This document shows positions 1 through 6,564 of a stretch of 9,068 bases of DNA, piece after piece (position 1 is the stretch's first letter; every line of letters starts with the position of its first letter). This stretch comes from Deltaproteobacteria bacterium (lineage in GTDB: Bacteria > Myxococcota_A > UBA9160 > SMWR01), in contig JAFDAW010000208.1 of assembly GCA_019313605.1 (NCBI GenBank), forward strand, positions 1 to 9,068, read 5' to 3'. Made by a program: the position numbers and the translations under genes. The notes under the pieces are model-generated. The model searched no databases. It was not told where the DNA came from and saw only the letters and a program-made list of their open reading frames with translations.

Positions 1-393
1 GGCGCGGGCTGGGTCGGAGACTGGGAGGGCGACAATCCGCTCGCCAATCCCTGGTACTGGCTGGAGTTTTTCGGCAGTTTTGCGCCGAGTATCTGGATGG
101 GTGCGGAAGGGTTTGCCCAGTATTTCAAGACCCGCAAGCAACTGAAGCTCGGGTTCTGCGAGCCGATGGTCTGCAATCGCTTCCTGCTCTGGGGCATTGC
201 AGGCTCACTCTGGTTCATCCTCGAAGCGATCGTCACCGCGAGCGATCTCGTCTACGCGCTCACCGGCCAGTGGTCCGAGCTGCTGGGCGCTGGGATCGCG
301 TTCTTCGAGTTCCTCCCGATCGCGATCGTCTGGTTCGTTTTCTTCCCGCCCGCCGCCTACCAGCGCTGGGTCGAAGGCGCGGCAGCTTCCTGA
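1..393 (+). CDS. Seven-helix membrane protein paralogue, 3' part only
   Basis: The reading frame is open from base 1 and ends at TGA 391-393, so the N-terminal part lies left of the window; 130 residues are visible. I do not recognise the family. The visible part aligns without gaps to the C-terminal half of the full-length protein encoded at 561-1298, with roughly half of the positions identical by eye. Shared blocks are WVGDWE, WMG.EG, the C-x4-C pair CEPMVC, FLLWG.AGSLW and VFFPPA.Y.R. It contains what correspond to the last three membrane helices of its neighbour, with a basic stretch (KTRKQLK) between the first two of these that should face the cytoplasm. The two genes are head-to-tail, 167 bp apart, which points to a tandem duplication followed by divergence. 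No catalytic motif is visible, so no function is assigned. Confidence 0.85.
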   Translation, partial: GAGWVGDWEGDNPLANPWYWLEFFGSFAPSIWMGAEGFAQYFKTRKQLKLGFCEPMVCNRFLLWGIAGSLWFILEAIVTASDLVYALTGQWSELLGAGIAFFEFLPIAIVWFVFFPPAAYQRWVEGAAAS

Positions 394-560
394 AATCACG
401 CGGTTCGACCTCGGTCCCCACACTTGCCGGTTAGTTGCGCATGGATGTGCGCTGCCGCTAGAGAGTTTCTCAAGTCGGTATAAGGTGAATCCGATTTACT
501 CCAAAGAGCAGCGCGGTTTTTCCCGCAATACGCGGATCAGGGGATCGGTTCGGGCAGGCC

Positions 561-1298
561 ATGGAAGAGAGCGCCTACATCATGGAAGCGATCGCGGGAG
601 TCATCTTCCTCATCGTGGGTGTGCGGCTCTTTTTACTGAGCCGGCGGACCGGCCAGGCGCCCGAGTATTTCATCTCGCTGACGTTCCTGTGCTGGGCGTT
701 CGGCTACGCGATTTACGACATCCCCTACGCGTTCGTCGAAGGTGAAGAATCGATCGCACCCTACTTCTCCTATCCGTCGTTGCTCCTATTCAACCTGGGC
801 AACATTTCCTTTGCACTGTTCACGAAAGTAGTCTTTCGCAAGAAACAGCGCTGGGCGAGCTGGCTCGTGGGCGCAATCGTCGTCTGCCTCGTACTGGGTG
901 CGGTCGGCGCGGCCTGGGTGGGCGATTGGGAACAGGTCGATCCGATCGCAAACTTCGGCTATTGGCCGCAACTCGTGGGCGGACTCGCACCCACGTTCTG
1001 GATGGGGGTCGAAGGACTGGCCGCCTACGCGAGCGCGCGCAAACGCCGCAAGATCGGACTCTGCGCGCCGCTGACCTGCCATCACTTCCTGCTCTGGGGG
1101 CTCGCCGGGTCACTCTGGGCGAGTCTCGAAATCGTCGTCGTCGCCCAGGACTTCATCTACCTGAGCGCGGGCGAGTGGTCAGATGTGCTCGGCGTCGTCA
1201 ACGGTCTGCTCGAGATCGTCCCGCTCGGCATGATGTGGCTGGTCTTCTTCCCACCCGCCATCTACCGGCGCTTGATTGAAAACGAGACACCCGCCTGA
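561..1298 (+). CDS. Seven-helix integral membrane protein of unrecognised family
   Basis: The 245-residue product has seven hydrophobic segments, at about residues 8-27, 33-58, 65-92, 97-118, 130-158, 170-200 and 205-237. Basic residues follow helix 1 (SRR), helix 3 (RKK), helix 5 (RKRRK) and helix 7 (YRR). By the positive-inside rule this gives N-terminus outside and C-terminus inside, a 7TM receptor-like topology. Between helices 5 and 6 lies a Cys pair, C168 and C173 (CAPLTC), which is also present in the upstream paralogue. Start choice is open: ATG 561 gives the longest form, but an in-frame ATG at 582 has a better Shine-Dalgarno-like sequence (GGAAGAGAG, 563-571), giving a product that starts MEAIAG directly before helix 1. 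The 3' end overlaps the opposite-strand lipocalin remnant by about 37 bp. No known domain is recognised, and receptor, sensor or transporter roles cannot be separated from sequence alone. Confidence 0.88.
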   Translation: MEESAYIMEAIAGVIFLIVGVRLFLLSRRTGQAPEYFISLTFLCWAFGYAIYDIPYAFVEGEESIAPYFSYPSLLLFNLGNISFALFTKVVFRKKQRWASWLVGAIVVCLVLGAVGAAWVGDWEQVDPIANFGYWPQLVGGLAPTFWMGVEGLAAYASARKRRKIGLCAPLTCHHFLLWGLAGSLWASLEIVVVAQDFIYLSAGEWSDVLGVVNGLLEIVPLGMMWLVFFPPAIYRRLIENETPA

Positions 1299-1545
1299 CC
1301 ACCGGGCTCGCGTTTGGCGCTCGAGGGCTCGGGCGGCTGCGGGGTGCGGTTGAGTCGATCGAGCGTGTAGCTGTGCGACTCGATCTGTTCGAGTACGCGC
1401 TCGTATTGATCCGGTTCCATCGTTGGGGTCCGCGAGAGGATCCAGAGGTACTCGCGCGAGGGGTGCCCGATGATTGAGAACGGGTCGTTGGGATCGAATT
1501 CGATAGCAGCAACTCGGAAGAACATCCGCAGGTGCAGCGCGAAAA
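1262..1545 (-). pseudogene. 3' remnant of a Blc-type bacterial lipocalin gene
   Basis: On the minus strand a frame ending at TAG 1262-1264 encodes the typical C-terminal third of outer-membrane lipocalins of the Blc family. The visible blocks are AIEFDP, SIIGHPSREYLWILSRTP, then a helix-like stretch (MEPDQYERVLEQIE), then DRLNRTPQ, covering about 1337-1510. Weaker similarity (ALHLRMFF) may extend to about 1545. The lipoprotein signal, the GxW motif and the first strands of the barrel are absent: upstream on this strand lies only the antisense of the DUF523 gene. An in-frame ATG at 1525 could give an 87-residue peptide, but that cannot form a lipocalin barrel. I infer a truncated relic rather than a working gene. 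The alternative, a short expressed fragment, is less likely. The frame stays open without stops, so truncation may be recent. Confidence 0.62.
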
Positions 1546-2560
1546 CGACCGAAGCGAGTACGATCCACGGGTGCGAAACGGTGACCCGGATGGCTTCGAG
1601 GCTTTCGACGAGGATCGACCGATCCGCCTCGGCGTGTCGTCCTGTTTGCTCGGAAACGAGGTTCGGTACGACGGAGGCCACAAGCGCGATCGCTTCGTGA
1701 TAGATCAGCTCGGACCGCTCGTCGAGTGGGTTCCGGTTTGCCCGGAGATGGAGGTCGGCATGGGGACGCCGCGCCCCAAGCTGCACCTCGTGCGCGCCGG
1801 TGAAGAGTTGCGGATGCGAGAGATCGAGTCGGGCCACGATCACACGCGTGCGATGCGGCGATTCGCGTCGCACCGGGTACGGGCGCTTCGCGACCTCGAT
1901 CTCTCTGGCTTTGTTCTCAAAAAGAATTCACCCAGCTGTGGAGTGACGCGGGTGAAGGTTCAGGGCGATCGAAGATCTCCCGCGCAGGACAACCGCGGGC
2001 TCTTTGCATCTCATTTGATGCGCACCTGCCCGAACCTTCCAGTCGAGGACGAGGGCCGCCTCGACGATGCGAAGCTGCGCGAGAACTTCGTCGAGAGGGT
2101 CTTCGCTCATCGCCGCTTGCGGGGTCTCTTCGGCCGGCGCTGGGCGAAATCTCAACTCGTCGCATTCCACACCGCCCACAAACTCCAATTGATGGCACAC
2201 GCGCGCGAGTACTGTCACGAACTCGGGCACCTCGTCGCGTCAATCGATCGGCGGCCGCGTGCTGAAATCTGCGAGGCCTACCAGAGTGGCTTCATGGCTG
2301 CACTCGCTCGCCCTGTGTTTCGCGGAAAGATTGCCAAAGTGTTGCAACACGCAGCGGGACATTTGAAGAGGCGGCTCGAGTCGGCTTCGAGAGCAGAATT
2401 GGCGGATCTGATTCGCGATTATCGGGTCGGAAATGTTCCGCTCGGCGCTCCCGTGACGCTCCTGCGCGACCACGCGCGCCATCTCGAAGTCGCCTACCTG
2501 AACGGTCAGACCTTTCTCGATCCCCACCCAAAGGAACTGCTGCTTCGCAATCAAGACTGA
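1532..2560 (+). CDS. DUF523-DUF1722 fusion protein (TudS/YbgA-like)
   Basis: The 342-residue product joins an N-terminal DUF523 domain (about 30-180) to a C-terminal DUF1722 domain (about 190-335). DUF523 is shown by GVSSCLLGNEVRYDGGHKRD, VPVCPEMEVGMGTPRPK and KKNSPSCGV. C38, C70 and C136 match the three conserved cysteines that, in the characterised thiouracil desulfidase TudS of this family, hold a [4Fe-4S] cluster. DUF1722 is shown by LVAFHTAHKLQLMAH, FMAALARP, VLQHAAGHLKR and YLNGQTFLDPHPKELLLRN. E. coli YbgA is the familiar DUF1722 protein, encoded beside the photolyase gene. A desulfidase or related sulfur role is inferred for the first domain; the second has no established reaction that I know. 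GTG 1532 is the longest start (GGAAGA 10 nt upstream), but GTG 1571 is also in frame and the homology begins only near residue 30. The first 30 residues may therefore not be translated. Cytoplasmic; transcribed convergently with the isomerase gene. Confidence 0.93.
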   Translation: MQRENDRSEYDPRVRNGDPDGFEAFDEDRPIRLGVSSCLLGNEVRYDGGHKRDRFVIDQLGPLVEWVPVCPEMEVGMGTPRPKLHLVRAGEELRMREIESGHDHTRAMRRFASHRVRALRDLDLSGFVLKKNSPSCGVTRVKVQGDRRSPAQDNRGLFASHLMRTCPNLPVEDEGRLDDAKLRENFVERVFAHRRLRGLFGRRWAKSQLVAFHTAHKLQLMAHAREYCHELGHLVASIDRRPRAEICEAYQSGFMAALARPVFRGKIAKVLQHAAGHLKRRLESASRAELADLIRDYRVGNVPLGAPVTLLRDHARHLEVAYLNGQTFLDPHPKELLLRNQD

Positions 2561-2631
2561 GGAGCTGTGTCTGGGAGCGTGGCCCCGGAGTGGGGCGCGC
2601 AACGACGCCAGGGGATCCGTTGCTTTCGGTG

Positions 2632-3270
2632 TTAGTTGCCCGCGACGCCCACGCCCGCACTCTCGATGCGCACGGCTTCGATCACGACTGGGACGGGATA
2701 GGGGCGATTGATCGGGCCGTAGCGGCCGTAGGTGTCGATCTCGACTTCGGTGATGGCGTCGACGACTTCGATGCCTTCGACGACGCGGCCGAAGACCGAA
2801 TGTTGCCCATCGAGGTGCGGTGCGTCCTGGTGGATGATGAAGAACTGGCTGCCGGCGGTATTGCGGCTGCCCCTGTTGGCCATGGAGAGGACGCCGCGCG
2901 TGTGGGGGAACTCGCTGAATTCGTCCTGGATGTCGTAGCCGGGACCGCCACTGCCCAGGCGGCGCGGATCCTTGCCGCGCGATGCGGGGTCACCCCCCTG
3001 CATCATGAAATCCGGAATCACGCGGTGAAACGTAAGGCCTTCGTAGAAACCGTCTTCGGCGAGCTTGATGAAATTTTCGACGGTTGCCGGTGCGATTTCG
3101 GGCAGCAGTTCGATCCGGATCTGCCCGAGATCTCGGATTTCGATGATCGCGTGGGGGTGCGGGCCCTCGACGATGAGGTCCGCCGCGGTCGCGGACTTTT
3201 CGACCGGGACTTCTTCGCCACACGCGGCGAGCAGCAGGGCGGTCAGTAGGATCAGCGGAGCGCGTCGCAT
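2632..3270 (-). CDS. Cyclophilin-type peptidyl-prolyl cis-trans isomerase, lipoprotein
   Basis: The 212-residue protein catalyses cis-trans isomerisation of prolyl bonds, helping envelope proteins fold. Residues 1-17 are a lipoprotein signal with lipobox LAAC (Cys17). The next residue is Gly, not Asp, so outer-membrane anchoring with the domain in the periplasm is likely. The cyclophilin fold covers about 38-205. Visible motifs are FHRVIPDFMMQGGDP (catalytic Arg83, Gln91), SMANRG, GSQFFI (Phe143) and HLDGQHSVFG. His152 takes the place of the tryptophan that binds cyclosporin in human cyclophilin A, as in many bacterial members, so low drug sensitivity is expected. The start is ATG at 3270, chosen for the signal peptide that follows and for GAGAGG four bases upstream. 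The frame is open far upstream, but that part is antisense to other genes. It is divergent from the Cys-rich gene. Confidence 0.96.
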   Translation of the reverse strand: MRRAPLILLTALLLAACGEEVPVEKSATAADLIVEGPHPHAIIEIRDLGQIRIELLPEIAPATVENFIKLAEDGFYEGLTFHRVIPDFMMQGGDPASRGKDPRRLGSGGPGYDIQDEFSEFPHTRGVLSMANRGSRNTAGSQFFIIHQDAPHLDGQHSVFGRVVEGIEVVDAITEVEIDTYGRYGPINRPYPVPVVIEAVRIESAGVGVAGN

Positions 3271-3417
3271 GATGCCTCTCGTCGGAACATCGCCCGAGGG
3301 CCTTGAGAAGCAGCGGGGCGCTGTATGGATCCGCTTTCGCTGTGTTAGCCTGCGATTGCGAAGATGTGATTGGCAGCCGCCCACGGCGCGCAGTTTCATC
3401 TCTTGGAGGAGATTTCG
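3271..3417. promoter_or_regulatory. Divergent intergenic region, isomerase / Cys-rich gene
   Basis: These 147 bp separate two divergently transcribed genes, so promoters for both should lie here (inference from layout). The minus-strand Shine-Dalgarno is at 3275-3280. On the plus strand a weak sigma70-like pair TTGAGA (3303-3308) and TATGGA (3324-3329) has a short 15-bp spacer and is not convincing. No palindrome that looks like an operator was seen, so metal or thiol control of the Cys-rich gene cannot be shown. Confidence 0.3.
3404..3411 (+). promoter_or_regulatory. Ribosome binding site of the Cys-rich gene
   Basis: TTGGAGGA at 3404-3411 is followed at a proper distance by ATG 3418. This decides the start over the in-frame TTG at 3370, and the peptide beginning at 3418 opens directly with a signal sequence. 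Confidence 0.8.
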
Positions 3418-3900
3418 ATGGTTGGAGTTCGATGGATCGCAATCTGGGCCGCGTTTGTGTTGATGGCGCTGCCATCGCTGTCGCTCGCAGAACACCACGA
3501 GGGCAGCGAAGAGGTCGTCGAGCAGGGCTGCGGAAAGGCTGCTGGGCAAGCCTGCGGGGAAGCCGCCGCGTGCGGCTGTGCAAAGGCCGGGATCGACTGC
3601 ACGAAGGACGCCGAGCACAAATGCGGTGACGCAGCTACGTGCGCCTGCGGAAAAGGCGCCGAGCACAAATGCGAAATGCACGCCGAACACGATTGCGCGA
3701 AGCATGCCGGACAAGCCTGCGGGAAAGCCGCCGGGTGCGACTGTGCAGCGGCCGGGCACGACTGCGCAAAGGGTGCCGTTCACAAATGCGGTGACGCCGC
3801 CACGTGCACCTGCGGAAAGCACGCCTGCGGAAAAGCGGCTGAGCATCGCTGCGGCAAGGCCGTCGAAGCGTTCGACGCGCAGCAAGGCGCGGGCATATAG
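3418..3900 (+). CDS. Exported Cys/His-rich tandem-repeat protein, putative metal binder
   Basis: The 160-residue product starts with a Sec signal peptide (about 1-24, cleavage after LSLA). The mature part of about 136 residues contains 19 cysteines and is rich in His, Ala, Gly and Lys, with no hydrophobic core. It is built on a 55-residue unit (43-97) that recurs at 98-147; 28 of the first 37 positions are identical. Each unit has CxC pairs (CGC, CAC; CDC, CTC), the block HKCGDAATC, and HxC motifs (HKC, HDC, HRC, HAC; seven in all). I do not recognise a named family. The composition resembles metallothionein-like or copper/zinc-buffering proteins, so periplasmic or surface binding of soft metals is inferred. 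Disulfide-rich structure or thiol redox buffering is the alternative. It lies 152 bp upstream of the gamma-glutamyltransferase gene on the same strand. Long spacing makes a shared transcript uncertain. Confidence 0.85.
   Translation: MVGVRWIAIWAAFVLMALPSLSLAEHHEGSEEVVEQGCGKAAGQACGEAAACGCAKAGIDCTKDAEHKCGDAATCACGKGAEHKCEMHAEHDCAKHAGQACGKAAGCDCAAAGHDCAKGAVHKCGDAATCTCGKHACGKAAEHRCGKAVEAFDAQQGAGI
3544..3858 (+). repeat. 165-bp in-gene tandem duplication (about 1.9 copies)
   Basis: The first unit is 3544-3708, and the second begins at 3709 and fades near 3858. Matching landmarks are offset by exactly 165 bp: GG(G/A)CAAGCCTGCGGG at 3544 and 3709, and CACAAATGCGGTGACGC at 3616 and 3781. The nucleotide match is close in the first two thirds, so the duplication is not very old. 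The final third has diverged and is shorter in the second unit. Confidence 0.85.
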
Positions 3901-4052
3901 AACCGATCCGAGAAGGCTCCCGAGCAGGTCGATGAAACGAGCGGCGAGGTCGGGCGTGTGAGATCGGAAGGCTGGTCTCCACGCTGACGTTGCGGTGGAG
4001 GCGCGGAGCTTCGCTCGAGGTGTCGCTATCGCGCTGTGGTAGCGTTTGCGCC

Positions 4053-5765
4053 ATGTCGAAATCTCACGGCAAGCTTTTTTTCTACACGCTGTTTTTCGCG
4101 CTGATCGCGCTTTCGTTTCATTGGGTGATCCCGCGGCCTGTCGACGCCGCCTCCCGAGCGCCCGCTCATTCGCGCAACGGAATGGTCGCCACCTCCCAGG
4201 TCGACGCGACACGTGCGGGTGTGGAGATGCTCGCGGCGGGCGGAAACGCGATCGACGCGGCGGTGGCCTCGGCGTTTGCAGTCGGCGTCACGCAGCCCTT
4301 TTCCAGCGGCATCGGCGGCGGCGCATTCATCTTGATTCGCCTCGCGGATGGCAAGGTGGTGGCGATCGACGGACGCGAGACGGCGCCCGGCGGCGCGGAC
4401 CGCGACATGTACGTGCGGCCCGGCGTGGCCGAAGACGCTTCTGCGTACGGCGCGCTCGCCGTGGGCACGCCCGGAATGGTCGCTGGCCTCGCGCTGGCGT
4501 TGGAGCGCCACGGGACGATGACGCTCGCGGAGGTGATGGCGCCGGCCATCCGCCTCGCGCGGGATGGTTTCGCGATCAGCCCCTATCACGTCGACATGAT
4601 GGCCTGGAAGCGACCGCGGCTCGAAGGCCGCTTTCCAGAAACCCTGCGCATCCACTATCCGCCCGCGGGCGTCGCGCTCGAACCGGGTTGGCGACTCGTC
4701 CAGACAGACCTCGCGCGCACGCTCGAACAGATCGCCGAGCATGGGCCGCGCACTTTCTACGAGGGCAAGATCGCGGGGGCGATCGCAGCCCGCGTGCAAG
4801 AAGGCGGTGGCCTGGTCACGATCGAAGATCTGAGCACCTACACGCCAAAGGTTCGAGAAGCCGTGCGTGGTACCTATCGCGGCTACGACATCTACTCGTT
4901 TCCGCCGCCGTCTTCGGGTGGGATCGCGCTGATCGAATCGCTCAACATCCTCGAGGGCATTGATCTCGCGAGCTACGGAGCCGGCTCGTCGGCCAGCATC
5001 CACCGCATCGTCGAGGCGATGAAATTCGCATTTGCAGACCGTGCCGCGCACCTCGGCGACGCGGATTTCGTCGAGGTGCCCGTCGCGAGACTCACCGACA
5101 AAGACTACGCGGCGGAAATGCGTGCGCGCATCAACCCGCCCTGGTGGCAGCGCGCCCCCTGGCGCTGGGGTGGAGGCGAGCGCGCGCTAACCCTCGAGGG
5201 GCCGGGTCTCCCGCAAAACGATTCCGGCACCGCACACGGAACGATCAATACCCTCTACGGCTCGGGGATCACGGTTCCGGGCACGGGCATCGTGCTCAAC
5301 AACGAAATGGACGACTTCGCAAAGGCCCCCTACGAGCCCAACAGTTACGGGCTGATCGACACGCTCGGGCGCAATGCAGTCGCGCCCTACAAACGACCGC
5401 TCTCGAGCATGACTCCGACGATCGTCGCGAAGGACGGGCGCACGGTCTTCGTGACGGGCAGCCCGGGCGGACCGCGCATCATCAGCACCGTGCTGCTGAC
5501 GATCATCAACACGATCGACTACGGGATGGACGTCCAGCAGGCGGTTTCAGCTCCGCGCGTCCACCACCAGTGGGTGCCCGACAAACTCCGCGTCGAGGCG
5601 GCCGTCCCCGCTGACGTCATCGACGCGTTGCGCGCGCGCGGTCACAACGTCGAGGTATCGGACTGGGATTGGTCAGTCGCCGAAGCCATCGCAATCGACC
5701 CCGAAACCGGCTGGCACACCGGCGGCAGCGACCCCCGCAGCCAAGGCCTCGCACTCGGCCCGTAA
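4053..5765 (+). CDS. ggt: Gamma-glutamyltransferase homologue with a gap after the catalytic Thr
   Basis: The 570-residue protein belongs to the Ntn-hydrolase gamma-glutamyltranspeptidase family, which cleaves glutathione and other gamma-glutamyl amides in the periplasm after self-cleavage into large and small subunits. An N-terminal signal/anchor (about 8-33) ends near VDA. Family motifs in order: GGNAIDAAVA, GIGGGAF, RETAP (Arg108, substrate carboxylate), FPPPSSGG, FADRA.HLGD, DSGTAH with nucleophile Thr393, NNEMDDF (416-422), LSSMTPTIV (Ser451/Ser452) and GSPGG (oxyanion Gly472/Gly473). Between His395 and TINTLYG, however, about 14 residues that are nearly universal (the xSVVDxxGNAVxLT stretch) are missing in frame, and the second Thr of the usual TTH is Ala394. 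Autoprocessing and activity are therefore doubtful. ATG 4053 is chosen because the signal follows it; the longer frame from 3990 has no support. The 3901-4052 gap shows nothing else. The stop codon abuts a palindromic repeat. Confidence 0.93.
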   Translation: MSKSHGKLFFYTLFFALIALSFHWVIPRPVDAASRAPAHSRNGMVATSQVDATRAGVEMLAAGGNAIDAAVASAFAVGVTQPFSSGIGGGAFILIRLADGKVVAIDGRETAPGGADRDMYVRPGVAEDASAYGALAVGTPGMVAGLALALERHGTMTLAEVMAPAIRLARDGFAISPYHVDMMAWKRPRLEGRFPETLRIHYPPAGVALEPGWRLVQTDLARTLEQIAEHGPRTFYEGKIAGAIAARVQEGGGLVTIEDLSTYTPKVREAVRGTYRGYDIYSFPPPSSGGIALIESLNILEGIDLASYGAGSSASIHRIVEAMKFAFADRAAHLGDADFVEVPVARLTDKDYAAEMRARINPPWWQRAPWRWGGGERALTLEGPGLPQNDSGTAHGTINTLYGSGITVPGTGIVLNNEMDDFAKAPYEPNSYGLIDTLGRNAVAPYKRPLSSMTPTIVAKDGRTVFVTGSPGGPRIISTVLLTIINTIDYGMDVQQAVSAPRVHHQWVPDKLRVEAAVPADVIDALRARGHNVEVSDWDWSVAEAIAIDPETGWHTGGSDPRSQGLALGP

Positions 5766-5767
5766 GG

Positions 5768-5867
5768 CGGGGACGTTGTTGAATAGTTGAATTCGGGGAC
5801 GCGAATTCGGTGAAGTCATTGAACCTCTTCCGACGTCCCCGAATTCAACTATTCAACAACGTCCCCG
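5768..5867. repeat. 100-bp palindromic REP/MITE-like element, copy 1
   Basis: A perfect 34-bp inverted repeat (arms 5768-5801 and 5834-5867) encloses a 32-nt loop. Each arm begins CGGGGACGTTGTTGAATAG and ends GAATTCGGGGACG (read inward), so GGGGACG occurs at both ends of the arm. The loop starts CGAATTCGGTG. The element fills almost all the space between the convergent stop codons of the gamma-glutamyltransferase (5765) and the calcium-repeat protein (5875). It could end transcription from both sides as a long hairpin, but no T-run follows. No transposase is in the window. Spread by a REP-associated (Y1) transposase elsewhere in the genome is inference. Confidence 0.95.
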
Positions 5868-5874
5868 ACTGGGG

Positions 5875-6492
5875 TTACGGGCAGGCGATCGTTCCGGGTG
5901 TGGTTCCGGATGGGCCGGGCGTGCCGCCGAAGCTCCGCCACCAGATGCCAAAATCTGCGAAGCCGACCACTGCGCGAGGCGGTTCCGTGAGAAGGCAACA
6001 CGGGTCGTTCGTCCCGAAGACGGCGCCCATCACGCCGAGTTCTGGGTAGCCTTGAAAACCGTCTTGGGTGTAGTCGGTATCGCAGGCATTCCCGCAGAGG
6101 TCACCATCGGCGTCGAATTGAGAGGCATTCGGTTCTAAGAGGCAGTTGTCCTCGCAGTCCATGACGCCGTCGCCATCGGTATCCGCTGACGTGCAGCCGG
6201 GTCCGCCCGCGACGAGTTCGTCCTTGCCAGTGGGATCGCCAACGCATTCGGGATCGGCGTCACCAACGCCGGCACCGTCCCAATCCATCAGCCCGTCGCC
6301 GTCGTTGTCGTGGTTGTCGTCGCAAGGTGGATTTTCGGGCCCGGAAAAAGCGTCCGTGCAGCCGGGGTCATCCGGATAATCGACGTATCCATCTCCGTCA
6401 TTGTCGAGACCGTCGTTGCAGTTCGCCGCCCAGGTAGCGGGAGCGGCCAATAACCATGTTGTGAAGAGAGCAGGCGCGAGGATCAGGCGCAT
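5875..6492 (-). CDS. Secreted calcium-repeat protein with degenerate dockerin-like C-terminus
   Basis: The 205-residue product begins with a Sec signal peptide (about 1-22, cleavage near TWA-AN). It then carries thrombospondin-type-3-like calcium loops: CNDGLDNDGDGYVD (25-38), CDDNHDNDGDGLMD (57-70), DTDGDGVMDCEDNC (104-117) and FDADGDLCGNAC (126-137). Acidic side chains in these DxDGDGxxD loops bind calcium in the family, and paired cysteines probably form disulfides. Residues about 138-196 resemble a two-part dockerin-like module (DYTQDG, then VVGFADFGIWWRSFGG and PGPSG). The second calcium loop has lost its DxNxDG residues, so it is degenerate. No PEP-CTERM or MYXO-CTERM anchor is present, so the protein is probably periplasmic or released. 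The start ATG at 6492 has AGGAGG eight bases upstream. The gene is alone between two palindromic repeats. The precise role is unknown; surface adhesion or structural scaffolding would fit. Confidence 0.88.
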   Translation of the reverse strand: MRLILAPALFTTWLLAAPATWAANCNDGLDNDGDGYVDYPDDPGCTDAFSGPENPPCDDNHDNDGDGLMDWDGAGVGDADPECVGDPTGKDELVAGGPGCTSADTDGDGVMDCEDNCLLEPNASQFDADGDLCGNACDTDYTQDGFQGYPELGVMGAVFGTNDPCCLLTEPPRAVVGFADFGIWWRSFGGTPGPSGTTPGTIACP

Positions 6493-6500
6493 TCCGAAAA

Positions 6501-6506
6501 CCTCCT
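6501..6506 (-). promoter_or_regulatory. Ribosome binding site of the calcium-repeat gene
   Basis: CCTCCT on the plus strand reads AGGAGG on the minus strand, eight bases before ATG 6492. It is a near-perfect Shine-Dalgarno and fixes the start just before the signal peptide. Confidence 0.85.
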
Positions 6507-6564
6507 GGGGCTCGCCGCGATCTTCGAGCCCGTTGGCCGCGGATCCGTCAGGGCGCGGCCCCTC

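Noticed and set aside
479..484. TATAAG as a -10 box upstream of the second membrane protein gene.
   Set aside because: No -35-like hexamer at the usual spacing and a long distance to the start codon.
2582..2596. GCCCC-GGAGT-GGGGC hairpin between the convergent DUF523 and isomerase genes, a possible terminator.
   Set aside because: The stem is only 5 bp and no T-run follows on either strand; such matches are common by chance in GC-rich DNA.
2632..4212. A 526-residue minus-strand frame containing the isomerase at its C-terminus.
   Set aside because: The part upstream of ATG 3270 is antisense to the Cys-rich gene and reads as low-complexity Arg/Ala/Gly sequence. The lipoprotein signal and Shine-Dalgarno at 3270 mark the real start.
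4026..5051. A 341-residue minus-strand frame opposite the gamma-glutamyltransferase gene.
   Set aside because: Arg/Asp/His-rich composition with no motif; it mirrors the codons of a clearly real gene on the other strand.
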